Source of the DNA: Cymbidium sinense
Lineage: Eukaryota; Streptophyta; Magnoliopsida; Asparagales; Orchidaceae
Direction: 5' to 3'
Assembly: GCA_021442155.1 (NCBI GenBank)
Contig: CM038216.1
Location: 158,457,983 to 158,521,982 of the forward strand
Length of the DNA: 64,000 nucleotides
Position 1 is the stretch's first letter. The number at the start of each line of letters is the position of its first letter. Both the position numbers and the translations under genes were made by a program. Shown here one piece after another: positions 22,729-34,690 of the stretch. The notes under the pieces are model-generated. The model did not search any database. It saw only the letters and a list, made by a program, of their open reading frames with translations, and was not told where the DNA came from.

Positions 22729-24286
22729 GTGCAACCCACCATGCCAAGAAAAGCATGTATGGGTGGTGTCAATACCATGGTTGAATGCATCATCCCACCA
22801 TGCCAAAAGAAGGCATGTATGGATCTCTAAGGTACTTGTAATGTTAGTTTAAACATCAATTTTATAATTGTGATTGAATTTATATTAAGTTATTTAGGCC
22901 TCCTATCGATGTCAAGTTTTGGCAGCATCCCAACGTCATCCCCATATAGGGGGCTACCTCAAGTATGCTGGACCTGCCCACCATGCCAAGAAAGACATGT
23001 ATGGGTGGTATCATTACCCCGACCGAATGCGCCTTCCCACCATACCAAGAAAGATATGTATGGGCTCTAAGGTACCAGCATGTAACACATATTTCTCCAT
23101 CATTCCAAGAAAGGCATGTGAGTACTTAATTTGGCGACCAAAAATCTTCTTCCCCACCATACCAAGAAAGACGTGTATGGGATTTACCAGTTGTGGCACG
23201 AGCATCACCTACCAGTTTCTCCCTCTGTTCTACAAAAAGCGTGTACGGGTTCCACTTGTGGTGCCAAATGCATCACATGATGGGTTTCAAGGACATCCAC
23301 AATCGAACATTTTATACTTGCTAGGAGAGAGTCAAATGAATGAGACATGTGGCTCGCCAGAGGAGGACGAACGACTATGCACGGGCCTTATGACTGGGTC
23401 CGAGTTACCAAAATCTATTCTTTCTTGATTATGATTGTGTCAATTGTAAAATTCATTTGGAGGGGATATGTATAAATCGAATGAAGTTCATCACTCAATA
23501 TAACTTAAAGCAAATTATCATTCATCCATCCATCATTATTTATCAAGGATGATAAGCTAAGAAACTCTTTGCTCATAAAAGAGCTCATGTCAAATAAATA
23601 TATTTATGTTCATACTCAAATAATCTCACACTAGTAAAGACGTGGTATGTGTCCTCTCTCTGCATAGTTTTGCCACCTAGGGCACCACATGAAATGTAGA
23701 TACAACCAGAACCCTCTGACCGGGTGGCTTGGTATCTATACAACTCCACTATATTTCGGTCACGTCAATAACTCATATATATTTTAATGGATTTGCTCCT
23801 TGAGCTATGAATCATGGAATATATTTAATAGACAAAAAAGTCTTATGCTAGCTAAAGTTGACTTAAATTTATCCATTTAGATAAATACAATCTCAAGTCT
23901 ACAAGAACACCTTGAATGACACAACCCATGGTTGCTGACATAGATTCTTCAATCAAGAATAATTTTTCTAACTAAGTAGACTAGGGACCACGATAGCCCG
24001 GGATGACGGAATCATGGGATCTTGATCGAATGTATCATCATTCCTCACCCCCCCCCCCAATATATGCTTTAAGTAAAATGATACCTTCATTCATATTATT
24101 GATGTATGCTATGAATTGGCAACTTATATTTTTCACTATACAAATATTTAAGTTATATTTTGGCATTCCAAAGGGATGTAAGCCCAATCTCTTTATTCAC
24201 CATGTGAATTCTAAATGATAGTCATCTATGCCAAACACACCTCTAAGACACCAAATTGATATCAGATATATATGTCTGTTTCCAAC
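22729..24286. other. Foreign segment interrupting the 3' LTR
   Basis: At 22728 similarity to the 5' LTR ends within a few bases, and LTR-like sequence returns near 24290. In the 5' LTR the corresponding stretch (about 1847-2002) is only about 155 bp, so this 1.56-kb segment replaces native sequence. Its first 520 bp hold a hairpin repeat array. The rest (23440-24286) is non-coding and includes an 11-base C run at 24048-24058. No terminal repeats or target duplication were found. It may be part of another retroelement leader, or the product of recombination between related elements. Confidence 0.6.
22735..23250 (+). repeat. Second hairpin-repeat array, unit about 60 bp
   Basis: Seven units start near 22735, 22795, 22978, 23036, 23098, 23153 and 23221. 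The consensus is CCCACCATGCCAAGAAAGGC followed by ATGTATGGG. Each can fold around AAGAAA: CATGCC with GGCATG at 22795, or CCATAC with GTATGG at 23036 and 23153. Pairing survives at several units through paired changes, though less cleanly than in the 2.8-4.3 kb array. An open frame across the array is a by-product of the repeat. Confidence 0.75.
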
Positions 24287-24289
24287 CTT

Positions 24290-24410
24290 AATCGAGAGTG
24301 TTTTCTTGCTGCGATAAGAGGCGTAATTAACTATAGAGGCTTGCATCTATAGGAAGTAGAACTTAGATCTAAATAAACCTTAATGTGATGTTAGGGGAAA
24401 TCTAGTTGAC
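24290..24410 (+). repeat. Remnant of LTR 3' region
   Basis: TTAATCGAGAGTGTTTTC and, further on, GTAATTAACTATAGAGGCTT and TTAGGGGAAATCT resemble 2003-2135 of the 5' LTR and 52120-52255 of the third LTR. Similarity then fades, so no LTR end or flanking duplication could be placed. It may be the far side of the interrupted 3' LTR or a piece of another copy. Confidence 0.55.
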
Positions 24411-26739
24411 TAAATGCCAATCTATCTCATGAAAAAAATATACTCCTACCCATTCTTTCCAAAGATGGTAGAGCACATTCTTGAAGGTGTTTTTTCTAAG
24501 CAATTAATTCTTAATTTCTTCAAATATCCAGTGCAAAAAAGTAGATCCCACTCTCCTTATGCTCATATTTGTTAATATCATAGACCAAGATTTCTTCAAA
24601 CCAAGTTCTTCGATATCAAGTAATTCAAAACCATTAATAAGACTTTAAAAAAAAGATTTGCTGAAAACATTAAGCATATGATCTAGGGCTTTGAAAAAGT
24701 CAAGGGGAATCATAATTTTTATTATTATGTGAAATGATTTTTTTTTCATCCAAGAAAGAATTGGAAACATAGAAAGGAGGAAGAAGAAACTATTTTTAAT
24801 TCTCTTTCATGAATTATATTTAATCAATCTCTCTTATTAAAATTATTGATTTCTTTTCTTTTTTTTTCTCATTCCTCCCTCATAAAATAAATATGATGAA
24901 CTTCTTATATGATTAATAAAAAAATTTAAAAGATAAAAGTTTATTATAAAAAAACTACAAAAATTATAGAGAGGCAATATCAATTTAGACAACTATGATT
25001 AAGTTTGGTCTTGGCTTGTCAAAAAACATTCTCACTATAAAGGAGTTTTGTGGCTCCCAATAGACAAAATTCTTTTAAAAAGTTAGGAGTCTCTCCTAAT
25101 TAGAGAATTCTTAATAACTTCTAACCTCATTGAACATAAGCCTTCTTAAGTCATAAATTTAACACAGCTTCCATTGATTTCTTGACTTTCTTGGATTCCC
25201 CTCAATAGCTTCAATTATTTCATATTTACCTTTTCAACATCTTCTCATCACATCTTCTAATCTCTTGATTATCCATCAATGATTATGTGAGCCATAATCT
25301 ATATAAATCATTCCAATCTCAGCCAAATAATTGACTCTAATAAATGATTCTTGTTGAAAAACAATCCCAAGGAAGGCCAAATTTAGGCCAACAAACAATT
25401 GGTAATATCCATTTCAACTTAAAAACTTAAGTCAATGAGTGATAGCCAATAATTAATATTTTTATATTCTCACACCATTCACTATCTAATGTAAGACTAA
25501 GAGCCTGTTTGGGATGGCTACAAGCATGCGACACAGTTTACACCGCGCCGCAGGACTGTTTGGATTCGATGCGATTGACCAAAATTTTGGGATCTGAGGC
25601 ATAGCTGGGACTCGAGGAAGCCTTTCGCGGCCGGCGGTCCATTATTTTTTTCCTAAATTAACCCTCCGCAGCACACATTTTTAATTTAAATGAGCTTTAT
25701 CTATTTTAATTTATTATTAATGATTAATTAAAAAATTATAGTTTATGATAATTATAAATTGTATATTTGATAATTAACCGATTTATGATAAATAAATAAA
25801 AATTAAAAATATGGATTAATGTTTATTTTATTTAATAAAAAATTGATTATTGAACAAATACTTTAGTGAATAATTAATTAGAGATTTACTAATTAATATT
25901 AAACTATTTAGTTATAATTAATTAATTTAATAATTTAAATATTAGTGTTATTTATTATGTGATATATAATCTCTTAATGTAATTTAATGGACTTATGTTT
26001 ATATATGAAAATCAGTTATATTATTTTTCTTCACTCTTTTTCATAACATTCAGCACATAAGAACCTTTTAGTCTTTTCTCATAAAAGCTATAGACAAACT
26101 TCGAACTAACTTTTTCAAACATCATAAAATCTCAAACTTTCTACCACCAGAATATTAGCACACTTCTAATTGCCCCAAAGCTAAGTATAAAAATTTGCAA
26201 ACCAACAACAACATGCCATTATCCCACTATATGGGGTTAGTTACATGAATCCTTTTTGTCAAATGTATTTCATTAACTCTCATATTCTCATTTAATCCTA
26301 ACAAATTAAGATCATTTTTTTATGCTTTATAACCAAGTATTTGTTAATCTATCTCCATAAATAGAAGTTCACATGTTAATACAATTAAATATTGTTAAAC
26401 ACCAATATTAATTTCAAAATTTTAAAAATCGCCACATCACTCTTAAAAATGATATTTGATTTTTATATAAAAAATAAAAAAATTTGTTATTAAGAAACTA
26501 CATAATTTTTTTTATTTGCATGCACATGAATGAAAGAGAAACCAAATCTCAAATGTACATGCCAATAACAACCATATCGAATACCATTTCATGGGAGGAT
26601 GAGATAACTTTTATTTCTTTTCTCGTTGGATCAACAGAGAGGGATAAACTCTATCTTCTAAATTTTATTTAAGAGCCCACCTTTGAAAATCCTATCGAAA
26701 ATTGGAAACTAGAGCTGATACTAAAACTAAAAATAAAAG
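24411..26739. other. AT-rich intergenic DNA, nothing recognised
   Basis: No reading frame of interest, no domain and no RNA gene were seen. A short GC-rich island at 25500-25665 stands out and begins GAGCCTGTTTGGGATGGC, a phrase that resembles ends of plant DNA transposons. No matching inverted end was found nearby. 25660-26000 is almost purely A and T. Confidence 0.5.
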
Positions 26740-27019
26740 GAGCTCAAAGCTCTAGGGTAATGCTCTTGGTTGATCTTTCGATTCCCTTTTTGACGGCATT
26801 TTTTCTCCGCACTCATCAGGTTTTTGTTTCTACTTCTTATTGGTACAAGGCTAGTGGATACTAGTTCTTTCTTGGCCTCCGGCGCGAGGCCGGGGGCCAT
26901 TTTCCCCTTTCATGGGTTTTCAATCCGTCTTGGTTTTGGTTGGTAGCCCTGGTGAAAATGAATCATGAAGCTCATCTTTCTTCTAATTTACCCACTCTCT
27001 CTTCCCCAGCCTTGTCCTC

Positions 27020-28290
27020 TTCCATTTTAAGGGCAAGGCCTTCGAGTGCCCCCTATTGAATCAATCTCTAGCCAGCACTTCTTCTATGAAATCATGCAAC
27101 TAGAAGGATCTCTTGACTTCACAAAATGATTAATATAAGGCTTTTTCCCTATCTACATCCCCTCTGATTCCCCTGAGGTTTGCTTCACTGTGGAGGACCT
27201 GAGAGATGGGCAACAAAAATGGAAATATTCTCTTGTCAAGCATGCTATTGGGAAATGACCCTTTTATGGTTCTCTCGTTGCGGCTGTTAAAAGAAATGGA
27301 ATCTCAAGGGTAATTTAGAGGTCTTAACGCTAGACGGAGACTTCTTTCTTTTCAAATTTTCATGCCAGGAGGACTTTGAATTAGTGTGGGATCAAGGTCC
27401 TTGTTTCTTTAATGGACGGTCATTCATTTTTTAGAGGTGGCCCTGGGATTTCAGACCAACTAAAGCCAACTTTTCTAAAATTCCTCTATGGATTAAGCTC
27501 CCCAACATCCCTCTCTGTTGTTGGAATGAAGAAGGTTTCTCAAAGGTTGCGATTAAGGTTGGTATCCCTCTTACCGTGGATAATCTCACTGCTACCAAAT
27601 CAAGAATTTCTTTTGCTAGGGTCTATGTTCAGATCAGTCTTTCCTCCCCCCTCCCAGATTCTGTTTCCATTAATTTGAACGGTATGTCCTGCCAGCAAGA
27701 AATTCTTTATGACTGGAAGCCTAAGGAATATTGTAGATGTTCATCTATTTTCGCATGATGATAGCTCTTGTTCTTTGAAACCTAATAGCAAGCCCCTACT
27801 AGGGGCATGAGTAGGCCTCTTTCATCTTCCTGACGACCTACCTAAGAGATCGGGCGATCCATCTAAAAGATCAAGTCCTCGATCTTTTAGCCCAAGATGC
27901 TCCCTTATTAGTGGGTTCTACCACTGGTGAAGGGGCGAACTCTACTACCAATAGTCAAGAGATCTCAAAACCTGATCAACCTATTAATCCTCTTCCTTTA
28001 AATGACTTGAATCAATCACCTATTAATTCTCCCTCTACTGACATTCCTATGGATGATCTAGATCCTGCATTCAGAGTTCTCCTCCCTTGGAAGACCCTCT
28101 CTTCTCCTCTTTTCTGCCGGGGGTTCTGACTCATTCCTCAACTGTCTCCCCCTCTCGACTGTCATTGTGCCATAGTGAGGCAGCTACAAAAACTGCCCAT
28201 AAGGGCTCCTTTGATTTCGAAAAGTCCATACCCTCGGGTAATAACACCCCCCATGGCCACAAGTCTAACAGTAAGAAAAAAGGTAGATAG
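27020..28290 (+). pseudogene. LINE-1 ORF1 (DUF4283 and zinc knuckle), frameshifted
   Basis: ORF1 of plant L1 elements binds the RNA. In shifting frames, 27330-27760 reads DGDFFLFKF, then CQEDFELVWDQGPCFFNGRS, a tryptophan-rich segment, and VGIPLTVDNLTATKSRISFA, VYVQISLSSPLPDSVSINLN and ILYDWKPKEYCRC. This is the DUF4283 pattern followed by a degenerate CCHC knuckle, whose last part (HDDSSC) is shifted by stops near 27757. 27911-28290 is Ser/Pro/Asn-rich and ends in a lysine-rich SNSKKKGR tail, like the C-terminal part of such proteins. The start codon cannot be fixed because early frames are closed. Confidence 0.78.
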
Positions 28291-28319
28291 CCTTATTCTT
28301 AGTCATACAAAGTTTTTAT

Positions 28320-28990
28320 AAATTATCCAGTTTTCAGTAGTTGGAATGTTAGAGGTCTTTTGGCGGAAGGCACAATCAATGACTGTAAGAGAATTCTAAG
28401 GGATTCTCATGTCGATCTCTTTTGTTTGTTGGAAACAAAGCTCTCCTTAGCATCTTTAGAGGACTCTCCCCTCATGAATAAACTGAATATTTTTTCCTTC
28501 AGAAGGTAGGGTGGACAATTTTGATTGCTCTTTGGGGGGCCGGATTTGGATTAAATGGAATTCTCTTCTCTCTTCTTTTATCTCAATTCATAAGACACTG
28601 CAACTCATACATGGCTCTTTCTCCCACCATAATACCTCTCTTGTCTTCCTTACATGTTTTTATGATCAAAATAATGCTCAAGATAGAACTCATCTTTGGG
28701 GTTCTCTTTCTCAAATTGCCCAAGGTATAGATGCCCCATGGATCATAATGGGGGATTTCAATAGTGTCCTTTTCAGCAATGAGAAGAGTGGTGGGATTCT
28801 GATTCCTCTGTCCAACACTCAGGACTTTAGGAATTGCATTTTTTATTGTGATTTATTAGACCTTCCGAGCTCAGGTCTATTTCACACTTGGTCCAATCAT
28901 CAATCAAAAAACCTTATCCAATCAAGAATTGATCGGGTCCTCTGTAATATACACTGAGTGGATAGGTTCCCTTCTACCTTTTAAAGAATT
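28320..28990 (+). pseudogene. LINE-1 ORF2 endonuclease domain
   Basis: The apurinic/apyrimidinic-type endonuclease nicks target DNA for priming. FSSWNVRGL (28333 on) holds the N-terminal Asn, and LLETKLS the Glu. After a frame change, 28511-28957 is open and gives GGRIWIKWNSLLSS, IIMGDFNSVL (Asp and Asn), FHTWSNHQ and SRIDRVLCN (Asp). A stop follows in a CNIH segment. Further on PLSSDHSP, near 28997-29020, carries the last catalytic Asp-His pair. All catalytic residues are thus visible, but not in one frame. Neighbour downstream is the RT domain of the same ORF. Confidence 0.87.
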
Positions 28991-29065
28991 CCAGCTCCTC
29001 TTTCATCAGACCATTCTCCTTAGATAACTTTTCTGAAGGAACCTCCCCTCTCCTCTCCTAGGTTT

Positions 29066-30650
29066 ATGTTCAAAAACTATTGGGTCACTTATTCTGATTT
29101 CAAGAAAGTGGTTAGTGAGGCATGGAGTGTTTTTGTCCATAGAGATCCCCTCTTTGTGCTCTCCAAGAAGTTGCAGCTAACTAGGAATGCGTTGAAGATG
29201 CATAAGTGGGATGTTACCTCTATCAGTAACCAACTTAGTTCTTTTAAGTAGGATCAAGAATGCATCTTACTTTGTCTTGAAGTTGATCCCTCTAATATAT
29301 CTCTTGCTATAGAGGCAAAGGATATCTGTGAAAAATACCAAGAATTAGCTAGAAAAGAAGGCTTGTGGCTCAATAAAGGCAAAGGGCCATTGGATCAAAA
29401 ATTCTGATGATGACTTAAAGTTTCTTTATCTTTCGATCGAGGAAAGAAAAAATTCTAATAGTATCTCTTCTCTTAGATTGCCACAAGGGGATATTACTAA
29501 TCCCTACTCCATTGTAAGAGATTTGCAATTACTATTCATCACTTTTCAATCAAAACCATTCCTCTATTCCTCTGGTGCAAGACATTCCTATTGGGAGCTC
29601 CCTTACTTCTTCCCAAATCAGTATGTTAGAGGTTGTTGTTATGGATAAGGAGATAATGGAAGCTCTCCATGCTATTAATGAGAACAAATCCCCAAGCCCA
29701 GATGGTTTTAATTCCAAGTTTTTCACTTCTTGCTGGAAGATTGTCAGGAAGCAGTTTCTAGCGGCTGCTCATCACTTTTTCAACATAGGGAAGCTCTACA
29801 GATTGTTCAATCATAGCCTTATAACTTTGCTCCCCAAAGTGTTGCACTCTAATTCTCTTTCAGACTTCAGACGAGTGTCTCTTTGTAATACTTTTTATAA
29901 AGTCCTTGCCAAGGTGCTTGCAAATAGGCTGAAACTGGTTTTACCTTCTATTATCAACCCAGCTCAATCTGCTTTCATCCAGAATAGGGACATAGCGGAC
30001 AATATCACGCTGGCACATTAAATTTGTAATGACTTCAATACCCAACTCTTAGTTATGAAGAGCTTCATTGCTAAATTCGATTTGAGAAAGGCTTTTGATA
30101 TGGAAAATAGGAGTTCTCTTCTTCATCATATGATACAAAAAGGCTTTCCTGCTATCTTTGTTAGATGGATTTATGCTTGAATCCTAAATGTTCCCTTTTC
30201 CATTATGCTAAATGGGGAAATCAAAGGGTTTTTTAGTTCGTCAAATGGTCTGAGGCAAGGCTGCCTGCTATCTCCATTTCTCTTTATATTGGCTATGGAT
30301 GCATTCTCATGCATGTTGGAAAGGGAGGTGAATCTAAAACTCTTTTCCCCTCTTACCATTGGTGATCAACAAGTGTCTCACTTGCTTTTTGCTGATGACC
30401 TTCTGGTGACGGGTTCTGTAAATGATCAAAGTGTTTCATCTCTCCTTTACTCATTTAATTGCTTGGCTTCTTATCTTGGCTTGCAGGTAAATAGGGATAA
30501 ATCCCTTTTCTATTTCTCCAAAAATGCTTTGCCAGCTGAAAGCTTCTGCCAAATTCTAAACATTGAAAGAGGCACTTTTCCTTTTAAGTATTTGGGGCTT
30601 CCTTTGGTTGGTGGAACACTTAGGTAGGAGCATTTCAATCCCTTATTTGA
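29066..30650 (+). pseudogene. LINE-1 ORF2 reverse transcriptase domain
   Basis: 29066-29560 is the linker between endonuclease and RT. From 29575 the RT reads ALHAINENKSPSPDGFNSKF, FNHSLITLLPKV, SDFRRVSLCNTFYKVLAKVL and NPAQSAFIQNR, then a TAA at about 30019. It continues with FDLRKAFD (motif A). 30205-30627 is open and holds NGLRQGCLLSPFLFILAMD, the catalytic FADD (30388-30399), LQVNRDKSLFYF and FPFKYLGLPLVGG. The set matches plant L1 RT. Catalytic aspartates are intact; internal stops are few, so this part decayed less than ORF1. Confidence 0.92.
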
Positions 30651-31927
30651 GAAGCTTCATGTATGGTTAGCTAGGTGGAAAAGCAAATTCTTGTCTTATG
30701 GGGGGAGGTTTCAATTGCTTAGATCTTCAATTAATAACCACTTAGCGTTCTAGTTTAGATCGGCAGCTATTCCCAAGGGGGTTCTAAAGAAGCTTACCTC
30801 TATAACTGCAAACTTCTTTAACCACTGTGGTGAAGCAAAGAAGCTTCATCTTATCTCGTGGGCTAAAACTACTCTGCCGAGGGATAAAGGAGGGACTGGT
30901 TTCAACTCTGTTTTAACCTTGAATTTAATGTGAAAACTCAAAACTTCCTTGAAGATATTAAATCATTCTAGGCCTTATGCTATGTGGTGTTTAAATAAGT
31001 ATGGATCCCTATGGAGCAATGCTCTTCCTCGGTTTTATGCTCTTTTGAATGATTTGAGGAGGTGCGTGGGGTAGCTTAAAGAGAATCTTACTTTTACAGT
31101 TGGTAATGGGACATCTTTATCTTTATACTTTGACCCATGGTGTAATGGGACTTCCTTATTTGATAGGCTAGGGCAGGATTGTTTTAGGTTGTTTCTTAAA
31201 CCTCCAAACTCTACGATTAATGCCATTCTTTCAAATGGGAGTTGGGTCTTGCAGGATAGCTTACGGTTATTAGAGGGGAACTGTTTCAATGCTATCCTTA
31301 CTATTTCTCCCTCTTCTGAATCTGATCAAGTCCTTTGGAAGGATAATAAGACGCTAAACTCTAATCTTCTCAAGTCTTCTTTTTTCTCTCATCTGGGAGA
31401 TGTGGATTGGTGGGAAGATATCTGGTTTAAGGGATGTGCTGTGAACTATGCTCTCTTCTGTTGGATGGCTCGTGTTGGTTTAAGATATCTGGTTAAGAAC
31501 CTCGGACAAGTTCTGCTCCAAAGGTTTGGGTCCTCCCCTCACCTGTCTTCTTTGTAACACTGTTCAAGAGACTCACAATTAACTTTTTTCTAAATGTCAA
31601 TTGTCTATGAGATTAATTAGGTCCCTTCTACCGAATGGGGAGTTTTTCCTCTTTCAAGCTGCTCTCCCTCAGGTCTTGGCAGCGGGCTCTTTGCTGGCTC
31701 ATAAAGTGATAAAAAGACTATACCTTTTGATTACAGCTATCATGGTTTATGTGATTTGGGGGAAAAGGAATCTACATTTTCATCAAAGTATTTTGACATC
31801 CTATATACAATTGGCAAATAAGATAAAGCTTTTAGTGGCTCATAAGCTTCGAAGGTGGACTCTGAAAGCCTCGTGGCCTGTTGAAGTTATTTTATATGTG
31901 AATTCTTGGAGGAACTATGGCTCTTAG
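30651..31927 (+). pseudogene. LINE-1 ORF2 C-terminal region (thumb and zf-RVT)
   Basis: 30628-30960 reads FEKLHVWLARWKSKFLSYGG, then RFQLLRS, typical of the segment after RT in plant L1 elements. 31189-31557 gives GSWVLQDSLRLLEGN and, after a gap, FFSHLGDVDWWEDIWFKGCA and NYALFCWMARVGL, which resembles the start of the zf-RVT zinc-binding domain. Its cysteines near 31545-31600 are split by a frame change. 31601-31927 encodes a hydrophobic, basic tail with VYVIWGKRN, like the IW..RN ending seen in this family. The region ends about 530 bp before the A-rich tail. Confidence 0.75.
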
Positions 31928-32490
31928 AGGTGTTTTATATTTTTGTATTTGCACAGTTTCTGCTATGGTTTTCTTTGGCATCAGTGATGAATCTTCTTTT
32001 TTGTTAGCTAAATCGAACGATGATGTTTTGCGGCCTTCCAAGGTTGTGGGTGATTTTTTTATCTCGGCTGGCTCCCTCCTTCTGGTCGACCTTAGGCGCA
32101 ACCTGTGGTTAAAAGCTATTCTCAGTTGTCTTTCTGTTGGCTAATTGTCTGATTGATTCTCCTGTTTTTTTCTTGGTTTGGCGGCTAGAGTAACCGAGGC
32201 AGGGAGACCGTTTTCTGAAGGATCATCTATGCCGGAAGGCTCCGTTCATTGTATTCTCAACGAGTTTTGTAAACTGAGTCTGGTGGTTCATCCCCCCAGT
32301 TTTGGCTGTGTTATTTCTTTGGGTATTTAGTTTTCTTCCATTTTTTTAAGGGTAGTTTTCTATTTCAGTTGTAATTTTTCTTTCAGTCCCCAACAAGATT
32401 GCCTCCTGTATACCTTCACTTTTTGGGAATGATATTGGGCTATGCTCTTAATTTTTTCAAAAAAAATAAATAAATAAAAATAAAAAATAT
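31928..32490 (+). other. LINE-1 3' untranslated region and A-rich tail
   Basis: After the last coding segment the sequence is T-rich and non-coding, with several TTTTTT runs and a GTTCATTG-type phrase. It ends in a run of A with scattered T (32459-32490), which marks the tail from target-primed reverse transcription. A very similar tail occurs at 40629-40660. Confidence 0.7.
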
Positions 32491-32705
32491 CATGCACGTG
32501 CAATCCAAAATTATAGTTAACTCAATCACGTGGTTCTCATGAACTTTCCATTCAAATACGCAACCTTACATATAAATAAAAACAAATATAGGATTTACTA
32601 CATGAATATTTATTCAGGAGCATTATGCGTTATGGGTTCAGTGCCAAACTGAAAGCATTGAGGGCACTGATCTGCTCTAAAGCTTTTTTTTTTTATTTTT
32701 AAATT

Positions 32706-32810
32706 TTGTTCTTGTTTGGTTAGCACGTGAATGCATTGACATGGAAGAACAAACCCAATTCTATGATTGTTCTTGTTTGGTTAGCACGTGAATGCATTGA
32801 CATGGAAGAA
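32706..32810 (+). repeat. Exact 44-bp direct repeat, period 61 bp
   Basis: 32706-32749 and 32767-32810 are identical over 44 bases (both begin TTGTTCTTGTTTGGTTAGCA). They are separated by 17 bases. Perfect identity in otherwise decayed DNA points to a recent local duplication. Confidence 0.95.
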
Positions 32811-34485
32811 TTTTTTTTTCTTTTTTTTCTTGATTTAGCATTTTGGCAATCTGACAAAATTCAGGTAGCTGTAAAGGCCTAATTTGATTATTTTTGAATT
32901 CTTTTGAAAATTTAATATATTTTGTATGAATAATATTAGGATATTTACATACATAACACACAATTCTTACATATTTACTTATCTAATATCTAAATTTTAA
33001 TATTTATATAAAAAATATCTAAAATTTTAATATTATATCAAAAATATCATTGTCATTCACATTTTAAAGCAAAATATATATTGTCATGAATAGAAAAAAG
33101 AAAGCAATATTTTAGCACAAGGTTAAGAAAACTTTATGTTTTCCATTAATTTGTATTTAGCTTAGTTATCATTTTTTTTTCGATTCATTCTTAGTGTTTT
33201 CCACTAAATAGCTAAAGAAAATATTAGCCCATTTGATTACATAAATAGGCCACCTCTATGATTAAGAAGAGATCACTAAATTTGATTTCGAAGCAATTAA
33301 TAATTTTTCAAAAATTTTAGAAGGTCTCTTATTTGGCTAGAAATAACACTAAGTCAAGTAGATCTTGTCTTGGCCTTAAACTTTTGTATGGATTTATAAA
33401 TTATTTCTTAATATGAAATCTTGTTAAATGATATAAATATATTGTATTGATATATTGCAAGGATTATACAATAAGAAAGGGCTAGAGTATATTATAAATA
33501 GTTCATATGAGCCACTAAAGATACGAAGAAGATCCAGACAAAGAAATTTTAGATTTGAGAATTAGGATCCCAAGTTTTATTCCAAAAGCTTTAAAACTTT
33601 AAATTTTTTTGAAACATTATCAATTCATTCATTACAAATGTATATAAAAGTTGTAGATGTTTTTGCAATGCTTGCATTTTAAATAAAGCCAATAGAGGAA
33701 GAAGGGCGGTTGAAACACCACTTGGTGAATTGATATAACTACACCTTTTATAAGTAGTTATGCAATTTGAATAATCTTAATTAATTTAATTTAATTTAAT
33801 TAATATATTTCTAGATTTGGATAAATTATATAATACTATATAGATATGCTTAATGAGTATTTTAAGATCAATTTTGATTAATTTTGATTAATGAAAATGT
33901 CTTATATTCTTAAAAAATATGCTTAACTATGTATTTTAAAATTGAGTTTGATAAAAGAGTATAACTAAGAATTATATAAGCTAATTGGTTCTTAATGGTA
34001 TTATAGGTCGATCATATAATATAAACCAACCAAACATACAATACATTCCATTTAGATTTTTTTTTTCTATTATTTAATGCTTGATTTAATTTATTCAATT
34101 ATAATGTTGATGTGTTGGTCATCATAACATCTTCAACACCTTAAAATATAATAATATATTCTTTTAATCTAATAAGCTAAAATTTTCTTCTTGAAGCTTG
34201 ATCTTGATTTAACTCATATTACTTCAAGATAATAAACTCATTAACCTCTTTCAAATCTTGAACATGTTTCAAGGAATCTTTTACACTTTATGTACCTTTT
34301 CATCCTCTACTTGAATTATATTTGCTCACACTTGCCTTATCTGTGATTAATAATGTTAGCATAAACTAAATTTTGGTTATGATCTTTAAAATATTAAATA
34401 GAAGTGTATAGTTATGGGGATAATAAAATAATATATCATCTATGACTTCAAATTTAATATCCATTTATCTCTATAATGTACTATA
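32811..34485. other. AT-rich intergenic DNA, nothing recognised
   Basis: Low-complexity AT-rich sequence. No coding domain, RNA gene or terminal repeat was seen. Short tandem TTTAATTTAA repeats occur near 33780-33805. Confidence 0.5.
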
Positions 34486-34533
34486 ACATTCCATCAAATA
34501 ATTTAGATCACAGATCAATGCCCTAAAAAGTTA

Positions 34534-34630
<97 letters not shown>

Positions 34631-34690
34631 AATTAGTATAGATAACTTTTTAGGACATTGATCTGTGATCTAAATTTTTTGATGGAATGT
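34486..34690. mobile_element. 205-bp palindromic MITE-like or foldback element with a TA microsatellite core
   Basis: The outer 50 or so bases on each side are inverted copies. ACATTCCATCAAATAATTTA at the left end pairs with the TAAATTTTTTGATGGAATGT end at right with one mismatch. The inner part, GATCACAGATCAATG with CATTGATCTGTGATC, is perfect, and CCTAAAAAGTTATC with GATAACTTTTTAGG is also perfect. The centre (34536-34626) is (TA)n. No clear target duplication was found. It could be a MITE whose middle was replaced by an expanded microsatellite. Confidence 0.8.

Larger units (their letters stand above)
26740..32490 (+). mobile_element. LINE-1: plant L1-type non-LTR retrotransposon, near full length, inactive
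   Basis: It holds a DUF4283/zinc-knuckle ORF1, then endonuclease, reverse transcriptase and zf-RVT regions of ORF2, in the right order and strand. It ends in an A-rich tail (AAAAATAAATAAATAAAAAT and similar) at 32459-32490. The 5' limit is set roughly at 26740, where the sequence changes from AT-rich intergenic DNA to a T-rich, more balanced composition. I could not identify a target duplication. Many stops and frameshifts show an old insertion. Confidence 0.85.

Noticed and set aside
22919..23428. 169-codon open frame
   Set aside because: It is the translation of the 60-bp hairpin repeat array; the repeated IPRK.CMG phrase comes from the DNA repeat, and no domain is visible.
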